DNA of 10,339 bases, taken from the NCBI GenBank assembly GCA_046734795.1, contig JBKPRX010000035.1, positions 1-10,339 on the forward strand, given 5' to 3'. The position numbers and the translations under genes were made by a program. Shown here piece after piece: positions 1 to 5,284 of the stretch (positions within the stretch are counted from its first letter, which is position 1; each line of letters begins with the position of its first letter). Origin of the DNA: JBKPRX01 sp046734795 (GTDB taxonomy: Bacteria > Actinomycetota > Thermoleophilia > Gaiellales > Gaiellaceae). A model generated the notes under the pieces. It had not been told where the DNA came from. It did not search any database and saw only the letters and a program-made list of their open reading frames with translations.

Positions 1-95
1 ACCGCGACGCGCTCGTCGCGCAAGGCGACGCGGGCCTCGTTCGCTTCGACGTGCGGCTCCAAGGCGCGCGACAGACGCCGTTCTTCGCGCTTTGA
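1..95 (+). CDS. pcaG: Protocatechuate 3,4-dioxygenase alpha subunit, C-terminal end (partial)
   Basis: Only the last 30 residues are visible, in the frame beginning at base 3 and ending at TGA 93-95. They contain RFDVRLQG followed by TPFF close to the C-terminus, which resembles the end of PcaG proteins (RFDI-LQG-x-x-x-TxFF). The intact enzyme, with the iron-binding beta subunit PcaH, cleaves protocatechuate between its hydroxyls to give 3-carboxy-cis,cis-muconate in the cytoplasm. The stop overlaps the TTG start of pcaB by 4 nt, and pcaB encodes the next enzyme of the pathway, which strongly supports the call. pcaH is presumably just upstream, outside the window. A fragment this short could not be assigned without its neighbour, so the confidence comes from both. 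Confidence 0.8.
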   Translation, partial: RDALVAQGDAGLVRFDVRLQGARQTPFFAL

Positions 96-1348
96 GCCTC
101 TTCGAGTCGATCGCGGTGCCGCAGGAGCTACGGGTCGCGACGTCTGCACGCGCCTGGGTCGAGGCGATGCTCGAAGCCGAGCGCGCGCTTGCGAACGCGG
201 AAGCGGCTGCCGGCGTGATCCCGAACGAGGTCGCCGCCGCGGTTGCGGAGGCGTGCGACATCGACCGCGTCGACGTCGACGCGCTGTTCGAAGGCGCGCG
301 CGCTGCGGGCAATCCGGCGGAGCCCCTCGTACGGGCGTTGCGCGAGGCCGTCGGCGGCGACCACGCGCGCTTCGTGCACTACGGCGCGACGAGCCAGGAC
401 ATCGTCGACACGGCCATGATGCTCGTTGCGCGCCGGGCGCTCGGTCTAGTCTTCGAAGACGTCGAACGCGTCGCCGCTGCATGCGAACGCCATGCACGCG
501 ACGAGCGAGACACGGTCCTCGCCGCGCGGACTTTGCTCCAACAAGCCGTGCCGACGACGTTTGGCCTGAAGGCCGCCGGCTGGCTCGTCGGTGTCACCGA
601 GGCGCGGCGCGAGGTGATGCGCATGCGCTCCGAATGTCTTGCAGCACAGCTCGGCGGCGCCGCCGGAACGCTCGCTGCGCTCGGCGAGCGCGGGCCGGAG
701 GTCTCGCAACTCTTCGCCGCGCAGCTCGAGCTTCCCGAGGTGCCGCTGCCGTGGCACACGAACCGCACACGCGTCGCGCGCATCGGCTCGGCGCTCGCGC
801 TCGCCGCCGGCGTGCTCGGAAAGATCGGCCTCGACGTGGCGCTGCTCGCGCAGACGGAGGTCGCCGAAGTCGCCGAGGGCTCGGCGGGTTTGTCGTCGAC
901 GATGCCGCAGAAGCGAAATCCCGTGGGGTCGGTGCTCGCGATCGCGTGCGCGCGTCAGCTGGCTGCGGACTCGAGCATCCTGAACGGCGCGCTCGTCCAA
1001 GAGCACGAGCGGAGCACCGGCGCGTGGCAAACGGAATGGGACGCGCTGTCGCGTGCGCTCGCGTTCACCGGCGCAGCGGCGGCCGCGATCGCCGACGTGC
1101 TCGAAGGCCTTGTCATCAACGCGGAGCGCATGCGCGCGAACATTGCCGACGCGACGCTGACCGAGCGCGCGGTGTTCGAGCTCGGCGTTCCGCGCGAGGA
1201 TCTCGCCGAGCGTCCGCTGCGCGATGTCCTTGCGGAACGGCTCTCGCCCGACGAGGTCGAGCGGGCTCTCGATCCGACCGGCTATCTCGGCTCGGCATCG
1301 CTCTTCGTCGATCGCGCGCTCGAGCTCGCCGCGGAGGACGACGCATGA
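92..1348 (+). CDS. pcaB: 3-carboxy-cis,cis-muconate cycloisomerase
   Basis: A 418-aa cytoplasmic enzyme of the fumarase/aspartase superfamily that lactonises 3-carboxy-cis,cis-muconate to 4-carboxymuconolactone (protocatechuate branch of the 3-oxoadipate pathway). Visible family blocks are HYGATSQDIVDTA (residues 96-108), the superfamily signature SSTMPQKRNPV (268-278) on the mobile catalytic loop, and QEHERSTGAWQTEW (303-316), which separates cycloisomerases from adenylosuccinate lyase and fumarase. Gln273 replaces the His of the Pseudomonas form (STMPHKRNP). Length is normal for bacterial PcaB. The start is TTG 92-94, overlapping the pcaG stop in TTGA. It gives an N-terminus (SLFESIAVPQELR) aligned with the family, and no Shine-Dalgarno is seen, so translation is probably coupled to pcaG. 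The 3' end overlaps pcaD by 4 nt (ATGA). Adenylosuccinate lyase was considered and is less likely because of the 303-316 block and the operon context. Confidence 0.95.
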   Translation: MSLFESIAVPQELRVATSARAWVEAMLEAERALANAEAAAGVIPNEVAAAVAEACDIDRVDVDALFEGARAAGNPAEPLVRALREAVGGDHARFVHYGATSQDIVDTAMMLVARRALGLVFEDVERVAAACERHARDERDTVLAARTLLQQAVPTTFGLKAAGWLVGVTEARREVMRMRSECLAAQLGGAAGTLAALGERGPEVSQLFAAQLELPEVPLPWHTNRTRVARIGSALALAAGVLGKIGLDVALLAQTEVAEVAEGSAGLSSTMPQKRNPVGSVLAIACARQLAADSSILNGALVQEHERSTGAWQTEWDALSRALAFTGAAAAAIADVLEGLVINAERMRANIADATLTERAVFELGVPREDLAERPLRDVLAERLSPDEVERALDPTGYLGSASLFVDRALELAAEDDA

Positions 1349-2091
1349 AGGTCCACTACCGCTTGGACGGCCCCGAAGACGCGCCGGTGCTCGTGCTCGC
1401 GAGCTCGCTCGGCGCGACGCACGCGATGTGGGATGCGAACGTCGACGCGCTCTCGCGCCGGTATCGCGTCCTTCGCTACGACCATCGCGGTCACGGCGGC
1501 TCCGACGTTCCTCCGGGTCCGTACACAGTCGACGAGCTCGCCGGCGACGTGGTGGCGCTTCTCGACGAGCTCGAGCTCGAGCGCGTGTCGTTCCTCGGTC
1601 TGTCGCTTGGCGGCGCGGTCGGAATGGCGTTCGCGCTCGCCGCGCCGCAACGGCTCGAGCGGCTCGTCCTCTGCTGTACCGCCGCCAAGTTCGGCACTCC
1701 GGAAGGCTGGGTCGAGCGCACGCAGACGGTGCGCGAGCAAGGCCTCGAGGCGATCGTCGACGCGGTGCTCGAGCGCTGGTTTACGCCGAAGCTCTGTGAA
1801 GAGCAGCCGCAGCTCGTGGATGAGTTCCGCCGGCTCTTCCTCGCGACGCCGCGCGAGGGCTACGCCGCGTGCTGCGAGGCGCTCCGCGACTGGGACATCC
1901 GCTCGCGTCTCGCGGAGATCGAGGCGCCGACGCTCTGCATCGCGGGTGCCGACGATCCATCGACACCGCCTTCGGATCTCGAGCTCCTCGAGAACGGGAT
2001 CCCGAACGCGACGCTGATCGTCATGCCGGAGGCAAGGCATCTCGCGAACGTCGAGCAGGCCGAGCGGTTCGGCGAAGCGGTGCTCGCATGA
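1345..2091 (+). CDS. pcaD: 3-oxoadipate enol-lactonase
   Basis: A 248-aa alpha/beta-hydrolase that hydrolyses 3-oxoadipate enol-lactone to 3-oxoadipate in the cytoplasm. The protein carries the oxyanion-region stretch SSLGATHAMWD (20-30), the RYDHRGHGGSD strand-turn (44-53), the nucleophile elbow GLSLGG with Ser87, the acid AGADDPSTPP with Asp204 the likely triad member, and the catalytic His232 in RHLANVEQ. These match PcaD rather than a general esterase. Its place between pcaB and pcaC agrees. The ATG start (1345-1347) overlaps the pcaB stop; the open frame extends far upstream, but that extension is Arg-rich shadow of pcaB. It ends in ATGA shared with pcaC. In several actinomycetes the PcaD and PcaC activities are one fused protein (PcaL); here they are separate. 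Confidence 0.95.
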   Translation: MKVHYRLDGPEDAPVLVLASSLGATHAMWDANVDALSRRYRVLRYDHRGHGGSDVPPGPYTVDELAGDVVALLDELELERVSFLGLSLGGAVGMAFALAAPQRLERLVLCCTAAKFGTPEGWVERTQTVREQGLEAIVDAVLERWFTPKLCEEQPQLVDEFRRLFLATPREGYAACCEALRDWDIRSRLAEIEAPTLCIAGADDPSTPPSDLELLENGIPNATLIVMPEARHLANVEQAERFGEAVLA

Positions 2092-2471
2092 GCAACGAGC
2101 GGCACGAGCAGGGCATGAAGATCCGGCGCGAGGTGCTCGGCGACGCGCACGTCGACAGCGCGGTCGAGCGCACGACCGACTTTACCGCCGACTTCCAAGA
2201 CCTGATCACGCGCTATGCGTGGGGCGAGATCTGGTCGCGTCCAGGACTCGACCGCCGCATGCGCAGCGCAATCACGCTGACGGCGCTCGTCGCACTCGGC
2301 CGCGACCACGAGCTCGCGATGCACGTGCGTGCCGCCCTTCGGAACGGCCTCACCGCGGATGAGATCAAGGAGGTGCTCCTCCAGAGTGCGGTGTATTGCG
2401 GCGTGCCCGCCGCTAACAACGCGTTCGCGATCGCGCAGCAGGTGCTCGACGAAGAAGACCGACAGACGTGA
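2088..2471 (+). CDS. pcaC: 4-carboxymuconolactone decarboxylase
   Basis: A 127-aa, all-helical small protein of the CMD/AhpD-like superfamily. It decarboxylates 4-carboxymuconolactone to 3-oxoadipate enol-lactone, the substrate of PcaD. The blocks RYAWGEIWSRPGLDRRMRS (42-60), GRDHELAMHVRAALRNGLT (71-89) and VYCGVPAAN (102-110) are typical of true PcaC. The CxxC redox motif of AhpD peroxidase partners is absent; only a single Cys104 is present. Length agrees with stand-alone PcaC (about 125-135 aa). The ATG start overlaps the pcaD stop and the gene ends in GTGA shared with pobA, so all these proteins are probably made from one mRNA by coupled translation. An open frame continues upstream of this ATG inside pcaD but has no family similarity and is rejected. 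Confidence 0.95.
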   Translation: MSNERHEQGMKIRREVLGDAHVDSAVERTTDFTADFQDLITRYAWGEIWSRPGLDRRMRSAITLTALVALGRDHELAMHVRAALRNGLTADEIKEVLLQSAVYCGVPAANNAFAIAQQVLDEEDRQT

Positions 2472-3649
2472 AGACGACACGCACGCAGGTCGGCATCCTC
2501 GGCGCGGGCCCGGCAGGTCTCACGCTCGCGCGACTGCTCGAGAACGAAGGCATCGACTCGGTCGTCCTCGAGAGCCGCACGCGCGACTACGTCGAGGCGC
2601 GCATCCGCGCCGGCGTGCTCGAGCAGGGAACGGTCGATCTGCTCCGCGATGCCGGCGTCGGCGAGCGCATGGACCGCGAAGGCATCGTCCACGGCGGCAT
2701 CTATCTCCAGTTCGACGGCGAGCGACATTACGTGCCCTTGAGCGAGCTCGCCGACGGCCGCACGATCCTCATCTACGGGCAAACGGAAGTCGTCAAGGAT
2801 CTCGTCGCGGCGCGAATCGCGAGCCGGCTGCCGCTCCTCTTCGAAGCGGAGGCGTTGGCCGTCGAAGACGTCGACACCGAACGGCCGCGTGTTCGCTTCC
2901 GGTACGAGGGCGAAGAGCGGGAGCTCGAATGCGACGTCGTCGCGGGCTGCGACGGCTTCCACGGCGTCGCGCGTGCGAGCGTTCCTGCAGGCGTGCTGAC
3001 GACGTTCGAGCGCGAGTATCCGTTCGGCTGGCTCGGGATCCTCGCCTCGGTTGCGCCGTCGAGCGGCGAGCTCGTCTACGCGCATCACGAGGACGGCTTC
3101 GCGCTCCTCAGCCTGCGGTCGCCGACGCTCTCGCGCTACTACGTGCAGGTCCGCCACGACGAGGACGTCGCAGAGTGGCCCGACGAGCGGATCTGGGAGC
3201 AGCTGCGGCGCCGCACCGCACTCGAAGGCTGGACGCTCGCGGAAGGGCCGATCGTCGAGAAAGGCGTGACGGGCATGCGGAGCTTCGTCGCCGAGCCGAT
3301 GCAGTACGGCCGCCTCTACCTCGCGGGTGACGCCGCGCACATCGTCCCGCCGACCGGTGCGAAGGGGCTGAACCTCGCGATCAATGACGTGCGCCTGCTT
3401 GCCGAGGCGCTGATCGACTGGTACCGAGGCGGCGGCATGACGCTCCTCGATACGTACTCGCAGGCGGCGCTTCGCCGTGTGTGGCGCGCCGAGCACTTCT
3501 CGTGGTGGATGACGACGATGCTGCACAAGCTGCCTGGCGACGATCCCTTCGACGAGAAGCTGCAGCTCTCGCAGCTCCGCTACGTCACGACGTCACACGC
3601 GGCCGCGACCGGGCTTGCAGAGAACTACGTCGGGCTCGACCCCGACTGA
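2468..3649 (+). CDS. pobA: 4-hydroxybenzoate 3-monooxygenase (FAD)
   Basis: A 393-aa class A flavoprotein hydroxylase that converts 4-hydroxybenzoate, O2 and NAD(P)H to protocatechuate, feeding the pca enzymes encoded just upstream. It follows the Pseudomonas fluorescens enzyme almost end to end: GAGPAG dinucleotide fold (12-17), RIRAGVLEQG (45-54), CDGFHG (161-166) and GDAAHIVPPTGAKGLN (287-302). Residues equivalent to the known active-site set are present: Arg47 (R44), Tyr204 (Y201), Ser215 (S212), Arg217 (R214), Arg223 (R220), Tyr225 (Y222), Pro295 (P293) and Tyr387 (Y385), so an active 4-hydroxybenzoate enzyme is expected. The pyridine-nucleotide helix reads ESRTRDY (35-41) where Pseudomonas has ERQTPDY, so coenzyme preference may differ. 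The GTG start overlaps the pcaC stop. The last 25 bp overlap the convergent membrane-protein gene on the opposite strand. Confidence 0.96.
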   Translation: MKTTRTQVGILGAGPAGLTLARLLENEGIDSVVLESRTRDYVEARIRAGVLEQGTVDLLRDAGVGERMDREGIVHGGIYLQFDGERHYVPLSELADGRTILIYGQTEVVKDLVAARIASRLPLLFEAEALAVEDVDTERPRVRFRYEGEERELECDVVAGCDGFHGVARASVPAGVLTTFEREYPFGWLGILASVAPSSGELVYAHHEDGFALLSLRSPTLSRYYVQVRHDEDVAEWPDERIWEQLRRRTALEGWTLAEGPIVEKGVTGMRSFVAEPMQYGRLYLAGDAAHIVPPTGAKGLNLAINDVRLLAEALIDWYRGGGMTLLDTYSQAALRRVWRAEHFSWWMTTMLHKLPGDDPFDEKLQLSQLRYVTTSHAAATGLAENYVGLDPD

Positions 3650-4851
3650 CGCACCCGGAGCCCGTCGAGCAGTACGACCGCGAGTGCGACGATCGCAAGA
3701 TCGCGTGCGAGCACGGCGGCGCTGACGCCGCGGTCGAGGTCGGTCGCGAGCTGCCAGTAGCGCGACGGAAACCAGACCTGCGTCAGGACGAGCGCGACGA
3801 CGAAGAGCGCCGCCGCGGCGATTCCGCGGCGCCCGCGCACGAGCGGCACGAGTGGCACGAGCCAGATCGCAAACTGCGGCGAGAAGACCTTCGAGAACGC
3901 GATCAGCGCTGCCACCGCCGCAGCCGCCGCGCAGAAGAGACGGTTTGCGCGTGCCGGCCCGCGCGCGAAGAGCACCCAGACGGTCACCACCGCAGCCACT
4001 TGCAGCACGCTCGAAAACACGCCGACGGCGCGTGCGAGCGAGCCTGCGATGTTCTGCGAGCCGTGGTCGCTGTGCACGGTGAGCGACACGCCGAAGACGT
4101 GGTGTGCCCACAGAAGGAGCGACGAGCCGAGGCTCTCGATCTGCAGCGGCCGCTCGAGCTGCGTGCGGATGCTGTGTCCCACACCTCCGGGCGAGATCAC
4201 CGCGAACGGGAGGAAGATCGCCGCAAGCGTCCCGACAAGGAGCGCGCTCCAAACGATCGCGCGGCGCCGGCCGGCACGGCGCCACACCCACGCGAGGGCG
4301 AGCGGCACCAGCACGACCGGGTAGATCTTGGCCGCGATCGCAAGCGCGAGCACGACAGCGGCGACGAGATCGAGCCCCGTGACGAGCGCGGCCAATGCGC
4401 CAAGGCTGAGCGCCGCCGGCCAGAGATCGAAGCGCGTCAGGTAGACGCTTCCGAGCAGCAAAGGCGAGACGACGACGAGCCCCGTCGCAGCGGCGATCGC
4501 CGCCGGCGTCGCGCCGGCCGCCGCAAGCGCGACGGCGACACAGAGAACAACGATCACGCCGAGTCCGGCGAGCCAACGTTCGAACGCCCGCGTATAGCCG
4601 TCGTAGTCGCCGGGCTTCGCCGTCAGCTCGGGCGCCGCAAACGCAGGCAGCGCGGCCGGCGGGTATTCGAGCTCGAAGTCGCGATACGGAACGTCGCCGG
4701 CCCGCATCGCGTCGCCGTAGTGCTGGTACACGGGCGTATCGACGATCTGGAACTCACCCGACGAGCTGCCCTGGAGAAGCGCCCAGGACACGAGCCAGAG
4801 TGCCGCCGCGACGACCGCCACCGCGGCGACCGCCGCCCGACGGCTCCTCAC
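3625..4851 (-). CDS. GT87/DUF2029-type polytopic membrane glycosyltransferase
   Basis: A 408-aa integral membrane protein with about ten or eleven hydrophobic segments, roughly at 8-27, 95-113, 117-137, 143-160, 162-188, 198-219, 279-296, 305-338, 344-360 and 378-397. A long extracytoplasmic loop after the first helix contains DTPVYQHYGDAMRAGDVPY (38-56) and then ELEYPP (60-65). GSVYLTRFDLWPAA (134-147), AKIYPVVLVPLAL (174-186), RPLQIESLGSSLL (234-246) and FSKVFSPQFAIWLVPL (319-334) follow. These blocks are typical of GT-C fold, GT87-like enzymes, which use polyprenyl-phosphate sugars (mannose in characterised actinobacterial members) to glycosylate lipids or envelope polymers outside the membrane. 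Asp38 and Asp142 are the likely functional acids. The donor and acceptor cannot be told from sequence. The GTG start overlaps the upstream small gene (GTGA). The stop lies inside the convergent pobA 3' end. No link to leucine catabolism is known. Confidence 0.82.
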   Translation of the reverse strand: MRSRRAAVAAVAVVAAALWLVSWALLQGSSSGEFQIVDTPVYQHYGDAMRAGDVPYRDFELEYPPAALPAFAAPELTAKPGDYDGYTRAFERWLAGLGVIVVLCVAVALAAAGATPAAIAAATGLVVVSPLLLGSVYLTRFDLWPAALSLGALAALVTGLDLVAAVVLALAIAAKIYPVVLVPLALAWVWRRAGRRRAIVWSALLVGTLAAIFLPFAVISPGGVGHSIRTQLERPLQIESLGSSLLLWAHHVFGVSLTVHSDHGSQNIAGSLARAVGVFSSVLQVAAVVTVWVLFARGPARANRLFCAAAAAVAALIAFSKVFSPQFAIWLVPLVPLVRGRRGIAAAALFVVALVLTQVWFPSRYWQLATDLDRGVSAAVLARDLAIVALAVVLLDGLRVRQSGSSPT

Positions 4852-5072
4852 TCGACGTCGAACTCCTCGGAGACGACGGGCTCGCCGCCGATCAGGTCGA
4901 TGACGGAGGCGAGGTCCGGTGGCTCCTCCGCGAAGCTGATGAGGCCGAACCGGTCCGAGACGTCGTTGGAGATCCAGACGTCGCCGTCCTCAAGCAGCGG
5001 CAGCTTCTCACGCAGCTCGTCGAGTGTGGTCTTCGAGTCGGCGAGGGTCCAGATCAGGATTCGCGCGATCAC
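4848..5072 (-). CDS. Small conserved-looking acidic protein, unknown function
   Basis: A 74-aa protein that I do not recognise. It starts with GTG at 5072-5070, overlapping the previous stop in GTGA, and ends in GTGA shared with the glycosyltransferase gene, so overlaps at both ends fix its limits. The sequence begins IARILIWTLADSKTTLDEL, continues with LPLLEDGDVWISND (25-38) and FGLISFAEEPPDL (42-54), and ends in an acidic tail (EPVVSEEFDVE). The pattern looks like a compact alpha/beta domain with no signal peptide or membrane helix. It is second after an acyl-CoA carboxyltransferase gene, where actinobacterial epsilon subunits are often found, but it lacks the usual epsilon pattern (RGxPTxEELAALxAVL). 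Amino-acid use is balanced rather than Arg/Ala-rich like out-of-frame shadows, which supports it being real. Confidence 0.75.
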   Translation of the reverse strand: MIARILIWTLADSKTTLDELREKLPLLEDGDVWISNDVSDRFGLISFAEEPPDLASVIDLIGGEPVVSEEFDVE

Positions 5073-5275
5073 CTCTTGCCGTTCTCGCGGTGCTCGAGTC
5101 GGTCGAGGAACGCGCGCCGCAAGAGCTCGCCGGTCGCGAGGACGTCTGCATCGCGTGGTCGCCGCGGCGGCAGCTTCACGACGGCGACCTCCGTGCGCGC
5201 GCCGCCGTAGGTTCGCTCGTACGCCTCGGCCTCGCCTAGCTCGGGCAGTCGGGTCTTTCGCCTCCAGAACGCCAT
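5069..5275 (-). CDS. Small basic protein downstream of MCC beta, unknown function
   Basis: A 68-aa protein beginning MAFWRRKTRLPELGEAEAY and ending LLRRAFLDRLEHRENGKR. I do not recognise the family. The ATG at 5275-5273 is preferred over an in-frame GTG at 5281-5279 because AAGG (bases 5283-5286, within and just after the mccB TAA) lies 7 nt before the ATG but only 1 nt before the GTG. The gene begins 9 nt after the carboxyltransferase stop and ends in GTGA shared with the next small gene. The N-terminus is basic with an aromatic pair; the C-terminus (about 46-64) could form an amphipathic helix. Position directly after a carboxyltransferase recalls the epsilon subunits of actinobacterial acyl-CoA carboxylases, although the epsilon signature is not visible. 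Role unknown. Confidence 0.7.
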   Translation of the reverse strand: MAFWRRKTRLPELGEAEAYERTYGGARTEVAVVKLPPRRPRDADVLATGELLRRAFLDRLEHRENGKR

Positions 5276-5284
5276 CGTCACGCC

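Noticed and set aside
253..1344. Upstream in-frame extension of pcaD by 364 codons
   Set aside because: The extension is Arg-rich with no family similarity and lies wholly within pcaB; the ATG at 1345 gives a normal PcaD N-terminus and a 4-nt overlap.
1563..1582. Short GAGCTC/CTCGAG repeat in pcaD
   Set aside because: It encodes the ordinary helix DELELER with the prevailing GAG and CTC codons; it reflects codon bias rather than a repeat element.
3716..3731. Terminator hairpin for the pca-pob operon (GCGGCG-CTGA-CGCCGC)
   Set aside because: The stem is only 6 bp, is not followed by a T-run, and lies within the coding sequence of the opposite-strand gene; chance hairpins like this are common at this G+C.
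4848..5275. Calling either small protein an acyl-CoA carboxylase epsilon subunit (AccE/PccE)
   Set aside because: The position fits but the conserved RGxPTxEELAALxAVL-type pattern is not visible in either sequence, so no gene name was assigned.
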